Assembly: GCF_007483665.1 (NCBI RefSeq)
Contig: NZ_VIQO01000001.1
Span: 248,001 to 312,000, forward strand
Origin: Catellatospora sichuanensis
GTDB lineage: Bacteria; Actinomycetota; Actinomycetes; Mycobacteriales; Micromonosporaceae
Reading direction: 5' to 3'
DNA: 64,000 nt
Shown here piece after piece: positions 55,212-64,000 of the stretch. The translations under genes and the position numbers were made by a program. Every line of letters starts with the position of its first letter. The stretch's first letter is position 1. The notes beneath the pieces are model-generated. The model did no database searches, was not told where the DNA came from, and was given only the letters and a program-made list of their open reading frames with translations.

Positions 55212-55243
55212 GTCCCGGCGACCGCGGAGGTGGTCGCCGGGAC
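55212..55243 (-). terminator. Terminator downstream of uvrA
   Basis: Perfect 12-bp arms GTCCCGGCGACC (55212-55223) and the complement (55232-55243), 21 bp after the uvrA stop. Confidence 0.78.
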
Positions 55244-55264
55244 GGATCGTGCGGGGCGGCGGGG

Positions 55265-58171
<2,907 letters not shown>

Positions 58172-58339
58172 AGCAGGCTCTCCCCACACGGTCTTTCGGC
58201 GATGTCTTCAGGGCGGTCCGCCACGGCGAAGCCCCAGCTCAGCGGCATGGGTCAAGCAGCACGACGCGCTCGGCACGCAGTGCAGTCGCGTGCCGTGGGC
58301 AACTCTAGCCCCGGCCTCCGACATTCTCGTTTCGCGCCA

Positions 58340-58353
58340 CGAACACACGTGCT
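58340..58353. promoter_or_regulatory. Degenerate SOS-box-like site upstream of uvrA
   Basis: CGAACACACGTGCT matches the actinobacterial LexA consensus CGAACRNRYGTTYG at about 12 of 14 positions; the left half is perfect and the right half weak. It lies 169 bp before the uvrA start. The rest of 58172-58477 shows nothing else clear. Confidence 0.35.
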
Positions 58354-58477
58354 AACGCGGCGATTCGCGGCGACCCACACCACCCGGAACAACCCGCTCG
58401 TCCGCTCCGGCCACACCCGCCACGGCTGTTACACCGGTCACCCGCCAGGGTGACCGGTGCCGGCGGAGGCGGCTCGA

Positions 58478-58540
58478 TGGTCGCTGTTTCGTGTCAAGAT
58501 CTGCGGCCCGGCCGCACAACGTGACCCGAAACAGCGATGA
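58478..58540. repeat. Intergenic palindromic repeat, family A copy 3
   Basis: 19-bp arms (58478-58496 and 58522-58540) with core TCGCTGTTTCGTGTCA and two or three mismatches; an inner stem TGCGGCC/GGCCGCA fills the loop. It lies between divergent genes (uvrA and the zinc-ribbon gene), so it cannot serve as a terminator for either. Confidence 0.7.
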
Positions 58541-58610
58541 CCCGCGCTGACCTGGGGCCGGGCTCGGAAGCGGGGCGGCGAGAGAGTGTGCAGTGGGTGC
58601 CCGCAGCGCA

Positions 58611-58616
58611 TACCAT
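58611..58616 (+). promoter_or_regulatory. -10 box of the zinc-ribbon membrane gene
   Basis: TACCAT, 8 nt before GTG 58625. It is identical to the ctaA box and suggests a leaderless transcript. Confidence 0.4.
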
Positions 58617-58624
58617 TCGCGATC

Positions 58625-59296
58625 GTGACGGATCTGATCGACTCCCAGCGCACCGGCCGACCCGAGACGGGGCCCGACCGGCTCGACTGCGCGGTCTGCG
58701 GTCACGTTCCAGCCGCCGGGGTGAGCTTCTACCGGCACGTCGGCCTGGTGGTCTACGTACGCTTCACCAGGGTCCAGGGGCCGTTCTGCCGGGACTGCGG
58801 GCTGGCGCGGATGCGCGACGCCACCGCCGAGACGATCACGAGCGGCCTGTGGAGCCCGGTGTCGGTCGTGCTCGCGCCACTGGCGTTCATTCGCAACCTG
58901 CGGGGTCGGCGCACCGTGCTCGCCTTGGCCAAGCCCGTCCCGCGCGCCGGGCAGGCCGCGTCCAACCTCGCCCCGCTGCCGCCGACGCGGCCGGTGTTCC
59001 GCCGGGTCAAGTCGTGGCTCGCGCCCGCTTTCCTGGTGGCCCTGGTCGCGGTCGCGGCGCTGGTGAACGACCCGTCGGCGGAGAGGCTCAACGTGGTGGG
59101 CGGCTGCGTCGAGATCGACACGTTCCTGCGGGCCGACACCGCCGACTTCGTCCGCTGCGACGAGCCGCACGATGCGGTGATCACCAGCATCGAGACGAGC
59201 TACGAGTCCTGCGCCGGCGCCTACGTCGAGCAGCTCTACCGCTACTACTGCCTCGACGCCGTCGACGGCGCAGCCCCACTCCCCAACGCCCGCTGA
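58625..59296 (+). CDS. Zinc-ribbon, membrane-anchored protein with LppU-like C-terminal domain
   Basis: About 223 residues from GTG 58625. The N-terminal part has paired cysteines CAVCGHVP and CRDCGLAR, likely a cytoplasmic zinc ribbon, with a hydrophobic stretch (SPVSVVLAPLAFI). A clear membrane span follows (WLAPAFLVALVAVAALV). The extracytoplasmic C-terminal 60 residues hold four cysteines (VGGCVEIDTF, FVRCDEPHD, SYESCAGAY, YYCLD) in a pattern like LppU/SCO3897 proteins, with two likely disulfides. The function is unknown. Confidence 0.65.
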   Translation: MTDLIDSQRTGRPETGPDRLDCAVCGHVPAAGVSFYRHVGLVVYVRFTRVQGPFCRDCGLARMRDATAETITSGLWSPVSVVLAPLAFIRNLRGRRTVLALAKPVPRAGQAASNLAPLPPTRPVFRRVKSWLAPAFLVALVAVAALVNDPSAERLNVVGGCVEIDTFLRADTADFVRCDEPHDAVITSIETSYESCAGAYVEQLYRYYCLDAVDGAAPLPNAR

Positions 59297-59389
59297 CCTC
59301 CTGCGATTTCAGCCACACCGCACGATCGGAAGGCTCGCCCGCGGCAGAGCCCCGCGCCCCGCGAGCGCGGGGCGCGGACGTGGCCCGGG

Positions 59390-60448
59390 TCAGCGGGAGC
59401 GGTAGTTCCAGTGGGCGGGGCGGGTGGCGGGGCCGCCCCGGCCGGTGCGGCGGGCCCTGGCCCGGCGGGATTCGAAGGCGAGCTCGCGTTGCAGCTTGCA
59501 CCAGCTGTCCCAGCGGCGCGCGGTCAGCCGGCCGTCGGCCAGCTCGGCCCGCACCGCACAGCCGGGCTCACTCTCGTGCGCGCAGTCGTGGAAGCGGCAT
59601 CGCTCGATCAGCGCGACGATGTCGGCGAAAGTGCGGTCGAGGCCCTGCTCGCCGTCGAGCAGGCCGACCGCGCGGATGCCGGGGGTGTCCAGCACCGCCC
59701 CGCCGCCGGGCACCGGCACCAGCGCGCGGTACGTGGTGGTGTGCCGGCCCTTGCCGTCGACCCGGCGGATGGCCTGGGTCTGCATCACGGTCGCCCCGAT
59801 CAGCGCGTTGACCAGGGTCGACTTGCCCGCGCCGGACGCGCCGACCAGGCCGAGGGTGCGGCCGTGGGCGACCAGGGGCCGCAGCGCCTCCATCCCGGTG
59901 CCGTGTTCTGCGCTGACCGCGATCGCGGGCACGCCCGGGGCCAGCTCAGCCAGCTGGTCGGCCAGCGCCTGCGGGTCGGCGACCAGGTCGGCTTTGGTGA
60001 TGACGAGCAGCGGCTGCGCGCCCGAGTCCCAGACGAGCGCGAGCAGGCGCTCGATGGTGGAGGGCTCGGGCAGCGGGTCCGGTGAGGCGATCACCGCGGC
60101 GGTGTCGATGTTGGCGGCCAGCACCTGGCCGGTGGCGTCCTTGTCGGCGGTGCGGCGCACGATCGCGCTGCGCCGCGGCAGTACCGCTTCGATGGTGGTG
60201 CGGTTGTCCGGCCAGTGGCGCAGCGCCACCCAGTCACCGGCGCACGGCAGCGCGACCGGATCGGCCGCGGCCGCGATCATGGCGGGCCCGCCGAGACCGG
60301 CCCTGGCCGTTCCGGTGCCGGTCAGCACCGTGCAGATGCCGCGGTCGGCGCGCACCACCCGGCCCGGCACGTGATCCGGCCGGTCGAACAGGGGGTACGC
60401 GGAAGCGAAGTGGTCGTCCCAGCCCAGGGACGACAGCGAGACTGTCAT
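59390..60448 (-). CDS. rsgA: Ribosome small subunit-dependent GTPase RsgA
   Basis: A 352-residue circularly permuted GTPase for 30S maturation. Order: OB-like N-terminal domain, then G4 LLVITKADLV, G1 GASGAGKSTLVNALIG and G3 VLDTPGIRAVGL, followed by zinc ligands CRFHDCAHESEPGC. ATG 60448 has AAGGA at the right spacing; ATG 60463 is also in frame. The C-terminal tail is basic (RRARARRTGRGG). Confidence 0.93.
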   Translation of the reverse strand: MTVSLSSLGWDDHFASAYPLFDRPDHVPGRVVRADRGICTVLTGTGTARAGLGGPAMIAAAADPVALPCAGDWVALRHWPDNRTTIEAVLPRRSAIVRRTADKDATGQVLAANIDTAAVIASPDPLPEPSTIERLLALVWDSGAQPLLVITKADLVADPQALADQLAELAPGVPAIAVSAEHGTGMEALRPLVAHGRTLGLVGASGAGKSTLVNALIGATVMQTQAIRRVDGKGRHTTTYRALVPVPGGGAVLDTPGIRAVGLLDGEQGLDRTFADIVALIERCRFHDCAHESEPGCAVRAELADGRLTARRWDSWCKLQRELAFESRRARARRTGRGGPATRPAHWNYRSR

Positions 60449-60640
60449 CGGATTCCTTGTCATGGATGCGCGAGTGAAACGGGGGTCACGCCATCCGGGA
60501 GGGTGGCGTGCTGGATACCTCGACAGACATGGCGCCACCTCCCTCGAAGTCATCATGGCGAGTCGTCCTCGCCTTCGCCACCACGGTACGCGGGCCGCCG
60601 GGGCCGGGCCACGTGATTTCGGGCCTCACCCGGCCGGGGG

Positions 60641-60838
60641 TCACTCGCCGGGCGGGGCGTCGACCGCGGTCGACCGCCCGGCGACGAGCAGGGTGCGGTA
60701 CGCATAGTGGTAGTCGGCGCAGCCGGGGCGGTGGCACAGCCGGCAGCCGGCGCCGGGCGCCGCGGGGTCGGGCAGGTGGTCACGCAGCATCCGCCGGTAT
60801 CCCACCGCCTGCTCGTCGGTGATGCGTCCAGTGTGCAC
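60641..60838 (-). CDS. Small conserved hypothetical protein
   Basis: 65 residues from GTG 60838, chosen because GGGAGG lies 4 nt upstream; a GTG at 60853 is also in frame. The sequence has QAVGYRRMLRDHLPDP and a Cys/His cluster CRLCHRPGCADYHYAYRTLL that could bind a metal. I do not recognise a family. It is divergent from the XRE regulator, sharing the 187-bp region 60839-61025. The 192 bp towards rsgA (60449-60640) show nothing clear. Confidence 0.6.
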   Translation of the reverse strand: MHTGRITDEQAVGYRRMLRDHLPDPAAPGAGCRLCHRPGCADYHYAYRTLLVAGRSTAVDAPPGE

Positions 60839-60895
60839 GTCGCCTCCCGGCACGACCGTTCACCAGGGCTCGACCTCCACAGTGCACGCGCGAAA

Positions 60896-60909
60896 TGCAA
60901 CTTGCAACT
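60896..60909. promoter_or_regulatory. Candidate operator of the XRE regulator
   Basis: Direct repeat TGCAACT-TGCAACT, which also contains the palindrome TGCAA-C-TTGCA. It lies in the divergent promoter region of the XRE gene and the small hypothetical gene. Confidence 0.4.
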
Positions 60910-61025
60910 CGGCACGCGAGCAAAGTTCCCGACGCGACCCGCCCGCGCCACCTTGCCGAGCCGGTGGAGCCCGCAGCAGACTGTCATCGCACTGTCGGCA
61001 AAGGAGGGTCGGGCGAAGGAGGGTC

Positions 61026-61886
61026 ATGGCCACCTCGGGCACCTCGCTACGTCGGCGCCGCCTCGGTGTGGCGCTGCGTGAGCTGCGGGAGCGCGCCGGC
61101 ATGACGCACCAGCAGGTCGGCCCCGCCCTCGACTGCTCGCCCTCGAAACTGAGCCGGATCGAGAACGGCGAGGTCGGCGTGCGCCGCGGCGACCTGCTGG
61201 TGCTGCTGGACCTGTACGGCCTCGACGACGCCGGCCAGCGCGAGGAGCTGATCGAGCTGGCCCGCGAGTCCAAGCGCCGCGGCGGCTGGTGGCTCAAGTA
61301 CGGCGAGGTGTCGAGCCCGTACCTGAAGCTCATCCAGCTGGAGTCGGAGGCGGACTCGATCCGGGGCGCGGAGCTGATGTTCGTGCCGGGGCTGCTGCAG
61401 ACCGAGGACTACGCCCGCGCCGTCATCCGGGCCACCCGGCCGCAGGACGGCCCGGAGGAGGTCGAACGCCGGACGCAGATCCGGCTGACCCGGCAGGAGC
61501 TGCTCAAACAGGAGAAGCCACCGGAGTTCTGGACGGTGCTCGACGAGGCCGTGCTGCACCGCACGGTCGGCAGTCCCCGGGTGATGGCCGAGCAGCTGCG
61601 AGCCCTGGCCGCGGCCAACGAGCTGCCGCACATCACCGTTCAGATCATCCCCTTCGCCCACGGGGGCCACGAGGCGATGGCGGGGGCGTTCCGGATCCTG
61701 CGCTTCCCCGACCGCAGAGACCCGGACACCGTCTACCTGGAAGGCTTCGCCGGTGACCTGTATCTCGACGACGCTTCCGAGCTGACCCGCTGCAGCCTGG
61801 TTTTCGACCATCTCAGCGCGGCGGCGCTGAGCCCGCGGCTGTCCAGCCTCAGAATGCTGGAGATCGCGCAGGGTCTCACGGGGTGA
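61026..61886 (+). CDS. XRE-family HTH regulator with DUF5753 domain
   Basis: 286 residues from ATG 61026 with AAGGAGG upstream. The N-terminal HTH is in AGMTHQQVGPALDCSPSKLS and RIENGEVGVRRGDLL. The DUF5753 domain includes ELMFVPGLLQTEDYARAVIR, then EFWTVLDEAVLHRTVG and VQIIPFAHGGHEAMAGAFRI. This architecture with a DUF397 gene directly downstream is widespread in Streptomyces and relatives (WhiJ-type), where the small partner counteracts the regulator. Confidence 0.93.
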   Translation: MATSGTSLRRRRLGVALRELRERAGMTHQQVGPALDCSPSKLSRIENGEVGVRRGDLLVLLDLYGLDDAGQREELIELARESKRRGGWWLKYGEVSSPYLKLIQLESEADSIRGAELMFVPGLLQTEDYARAVIRATRPQDGPEEVERRTQIRLTRQELLKQEKPPEFWTVLDEAVLHRTVGSPRVMAEQLRALAAANELPHITVQIIPFAHGGHEAMAGAFRILRFPDRRDPDTVYLEGFAGDLYLDDASELTRCSLVFDHLSAAALSPRLSSLRMLEIAQGLTG

Positions 61887-61910
61887 GCCGAGTCCACGAG
61901 GAGTAGTCAG

Positions 61911-62120
61911 TTGTCATTGCACCAAGTCGATCTGTCGGACGCGGTATGGCGCAAGAGCACACGCAGCGGCGGGAACGGGGACTGCGTCGAGACGACCACC
62001 TTGACCGGGGCGGTCGCGGTGCGCGACTCCAAGGACCCGACCGGCCCGGTGCTGCTGTTCAGCATCGCCGACTGGGGGACCTTCCTGGCCGGCACCAAGG
62101 CGGGTGAGTTCGACCGCTGA
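61911..62120 (+). CDS. DUF397 domain protein, partner of the XRE regulator
   Basis: 69 residues starting at TTG 61911 with GAGGAG upstream. The DUF397 consensus is clear: WRKSTRSGGNGDCVETTTL, then VAVRDSKDPTGPVLLFSIAD and W-x-x-F near the end. Such proteins (WhiJ/AbaA-type operons) act with the XRE/DUF5753 regulator. It lies 24 bp after that gene. Confidence 0.92.
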   Translation: MSLHQVDLSDAVWRKSTRSGGNGDCVETTTLTGAVAVRDSKDPTGPVLLFSIADWGTFLAGTKAGEFDR

Positions 62121-62129
62121 CCGGACCGG

Positions 62130-62522
62130 TCACCAGCCCTCGGGCCGGTAGGACCCGAACGTCCACTGGTTGCCGTCGGAGTCGGCGGCGGTGTAGCTGC
62201 TGCCGCCGTACTCCTCCTTCTTCGGCGGCGAGACGATCTCCGCGCCGTTGGCCACGGCCCGGTCGTGGTGCGCCTGGACGTCGTCGACGATCACGTACAG
62301 CCAGGCGGGGCCGGCTTCGAACGGCATCCGGCCGTCCTCGCCGTCGGTGATGGAGCTGACCATGACCATGCCGTTGCCGTGCGTCAGCTCGGCGTGCGCG
62401 ACCGTGCCCTCCGCGCCCGGCACCACCAGCAGTTCCCGGAACCCGAAGGCGTCCCGCAGGAACCGGATCGCGGCCACCGCGTCGCGGTAGCGCAGCGTGG
62501 GAATCACCGTTGCACCCGACAT
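62130..62522 (-). CDS. VOC family protein (glyoxalase/bleomycin-resistance fold)
   Basis: 130 residues from ATG 62522 with GGGAGG upstream. Single vicinal-oxygen-chelate domain of the YdeM/PhnB-like group: TLRYRDAVAAIRFLRDAFGF, ELTHGNGMVMVSS, AWLYVIVDDVQAHHDRAVAN and SSYTAADSDGNQWTFGSY. Members bind metals or small molecules; the function is unknown. The stop is 9 bp from the convergent DUF397 stop. Confidence 0.88.
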   Translation of the reverse strand: MSGATVIPTLRYRDAVAAIRFLRDAFGFRELLVVPGAEGTVAHAELTHGNGMVMVSSITDGEDGRMPFEAGPAWLYVIVDDVQAHHDRAVANGAEIVSPPKKEEYGGSSYTAADSDGNQWTFGSYRPEGW

Positions 62523-62572
62523 CACGACCTCCCAGCTGCGACGCTACCTCCCCGCAGGCGATCGGCGGGCGG

Positions 62573-63397
62573 TCATTCGATGACCAGGCTCAGGCGGCCG
62601 TCGCTCTGTTCGACGACCAGGAGGGTGCCGGGGGGCACGTTCTCCAGCACCTCCGGCGGCAGTTGCACGGTGCCGTCCGAGGCGACCACGGCGAACTCGC
62701 GGCCCTCCCGGCCCTCGGCGCCGACCCGGCCGTCGCGGATGGTCACCGCCCGGCCCAGACGGGCGCCCACGTCCGGGTCGTGGGTGACCGCCACGATGGT
62801 GGTCCCCCGTTCCCGGTTGATGGTGTCCAGCGCGTCGAGCACCTCGTCGCGGGCCTCGCGGTCCAGCCGGCTGGTGGGCTCGTCGATGAGCAGCAGGCCG
62901 GGCGAGGCGGCGACGCCGACCGCGATGGCGACCCGCTGGGCGGCGCCCGGCGGCAGGTCGCGCACCCGGCGGTGGCCCATGCCGACCAGCCCGAGCAGGG
63001 ACAGGATGCGCTCCGGGCGCTCCACGTCGGCCGGGCGCACCTGCGCCGCCCGGCGCTGGGCCAGCCAGATGTTGGACAGCACCGAGGCGTACGGCAGCAG
63101 GTTGCGCCGCGCCCCCTGCAGCACCACGCCCAGGTCGGTGCCCCGCATCCGGGCCAGTTCGGCGTCGCTGACCCGGCCGATGTCGACCGGCCCGATCCGC
63201 ACCTGCCCGGCGCTGGGGCGCATCAGGCCCGACAGCAGCGCGATCAGCGTCGACTTGCCCGAGCCCGACGGCCCGACCAGGGCGAGCTTCTCCCCCGCCG
63301 CGATGTCGAGGTCCACGCCGGACAGCGCGACCACGTCGCCGCCGTCGGCCCGATAGATGTGCAGCACCCGGCGGCACCGCACGGCCAGTCCCGTCAC
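62573..63397 (-). CDS. ABC transporter ATP-binding protein with unusual signature motif
   Basis: 274 residues from GTG 63397, overlapping the permease stop (GTGA). Walker [12 protein letters not shown]-loop VVLQGARRNLLPYASV, Walker B LLLIDEPTSRLD and H-loop VTHDPDVG are normal for the LolD/MacB-type family. The signature is LPPGAAQRVAIA instead of LSGGQ. A 45-residue C-terminal extension (about 230-274) may be regulatory. Confidence 0.9.
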   Translation of the reverse strand: MTGLAVRCRRVLHIYRADGGDVVALSGVDLDIAAGEKLALVGPSGSGKSTLIALLSGLMRPSAGQVRIGPVDIGRVSDAELARMRGTDLGVVLQGARRNLLPYASVLSNIWLAQRRAAQVRPADVERPERILSLLGLVGMGHRRVRDLPPGAAQRVAIAVGVAASPGLLLIDEPTSRLDREARDEVLDALDTINRERGTTIVAVTHDPDVGARLGRAVTIRDGRVGAEGREGREFAVVASDGTVQLPPEVLENVPPGTLLVVEQSDGRLSLVIE

Positions 63398-64000
63398 TGC
63401 TCCTCCTCCCTGCGGCGGCGCACCACGTGCGCCGCCGACCAGCAGCCTGCCAGCAGCACCGCGACCGCGGCGGCCACCGGTACCGCGACCGCGCCGGGCT
63501 CCGGCAGCACGGGCGGGGTGAACGTGGTGTCGCCGTCGGCGAAGACCGGCAGCACCGTACGCGCCAGCGCCCAGGCCAGCGCCGCCGAACCGAGTCCCGC
63601 CACGGCCGCCGCCAGTATCAGCGCGCACCGGCTGCCGACCGAGACCAGCAGCAGGGTACGCACGCGTACGCCCTGCTCGCCGAGCACCGACAGCCCGCTG
63701 TCGCCGCCCGGCCGCTCGAACATCGCCAGCGCGGGCAGTGCGACCGTGGCCAGCAGCACCGCGAACGCGGCGACGGCCAGCGCGAACCACAGCCCGAGCC
63801 GGGGCGCGGCGCTGACCTGGGCTCGCCGCTGCGCCACGGTGTACTCGCCGGACACGGTGAGCCCGGCCCGGCGCAGCCGGTCCACGGCGTCCGCGGGCGC
63901 GGCCGCGTTCAGCCACACCTCCGGCTCCGACAGCGCGGTTCCGCGCCCCAGCACGTATTCAGCGACGTCGAAGTCGAGCAGCGTGCCCTGCGGTCCGAAG
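63394..64000 (-). CDS. ABC transporter permease, FtsX/MacB type (5' end outside window)
   Basis: The C-terminal part of a permease; the frame continues past base 64000. Visible are a soluble segment (YTVAQRRAQVSAAPRLGL), then three membrane spans: LWFALAVAAFAVLLATVAL, CALILAAAVAGLGSAALAW and VAVPVAAAVAVLLAGCW. The loop SGLSVLGEQGVRVRTLLL resembles the FtsX-like coupling segment. It forms a transporter with the ATPase encoded next. Confidence 0.85.
   Translation of the reverse strand, partial: FGPQGTLLDFDVAEYVLGRGTALSEPEVWLNAAAPADAVDRLRRAGLTVSGEYTVAQRRAQVSAAPRLGLWFALAVAAFAVLLATVALPALAMFERPGGDSGLSVLGEQGVRVRTLLLVSVGSRCALILAAAVAGLGSAALAWALARTVLPVFADGDTTFTPPVLPEPGAVAVPVAAAVAVLLAGCWSAAHVVRRRREEEQ

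Overview
The window is chromosomal DNA of a high-GC actinobacterium. Codons are strongly GC-biased, ATGA/TGATG stop-start overlaps are common, and several genes start at a GTG placed 6-8 nt after a TANNNT box (leaderless style). Gene content and order match the conserved actinobacterial core block that in Mycobacterium tuberculosis runs roughly from uvrC through whiA, gap-pgk-tpi, secG, the pentose-phosphate genes, ctaB, ctaA and the suf operon to the ABC-F/HTH/acnR/acn group. Protein sequences and the style of intergenic repeats suggest the family Micromonosporaceae; the genus cannot be fixed from this window. There are no rRNA or tRNA genes, CRISPR arrays, integrases or transposases.

Layout. 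1-6.6 kb: 3' end of aconitase (acnA), a pirin, a RIO1-like kinase, a HAD phosphatase, a DUF2637 membrane protein and the aconitase repressor acnR. 6.9-10.0 kb: a compact plus-strand cassette with a 34-residue membrane microprotein, dimethylargininase, a TIGR04222-type membrane protein with a Gly/Cys-rich tail, a DUF692/MNIO enzyme and a small MNIO-partner protein. This is the best candidate in the window for a poorly described system. 10-23.3 kb: ABC exporter, enoyl-CoA hydratase, small HTH protein, membrane protein, ABC-F ATPase, zinc metallopeptidase, acVLRF1-type release factor with a PLP enzyme, AlkD-like glycosylase, TMEM175-like channel, HAD, LysE exporter and GNAT. 23.3-29.9 kb: complete suf operon (sufR-B-D-ferredoxin-C-S-U-T). 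30-34.7 kb: haem A and haem O synthases (ctaA, ctaB) flanking an ATP-grasp protein and two hypotheticals. 34.9-43.2 kb: the pentose-phosphate operon tkt-tal-pgi-zwf-opcA-pgl. 43.3-52.2 kb (minus): secG, a peptide-binding lipoprotein, gap-pgk-tpiA and rapZ-yvcK-whiA. 52.3-58.2 kb (minus): uvrC, a Rieske lipoprotein and uvrA. 58.6-64 kb: a zinc-ribbon membrane protein, rsgA, an XRE/DUF397 pair, a VOC protein and an ABC transporter cut by the window end.

How it fits together. Glycolysis (pgi, gap, pgk, tpiA), the oxidative and non-oxidative pentose-phosphate branches (zwf-opcA, pgl, tkt, tal) and the TCA step aconitase with its repressor AcnR lie beside Fe-S cluster assembly (suf) and haem A/O synthesis (ctaA/ctaB), so much of central carbon metabolism and respiratory cofactor supply is in this stretch. 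uvrA and uvrC provide nucleotide excision repair, with a possible SOS-like box upstream of uvrA.

Repeats. The gaps hold several families of imperfect palindromes of about 60-75 bp: family A at 1241, 32063 and 58478; family B at 31977 and 48919; family C at 2351, 17651 and 54976. There are also single long hairpins, and three copies of a micro-ORF element (MSERSER...DERSEE-A) placed exactly at the gene junctions zwf/opcA, opcA/pgl and rapZ/yvcK, where each copy overlaps the stop or start codons of its neighbours.
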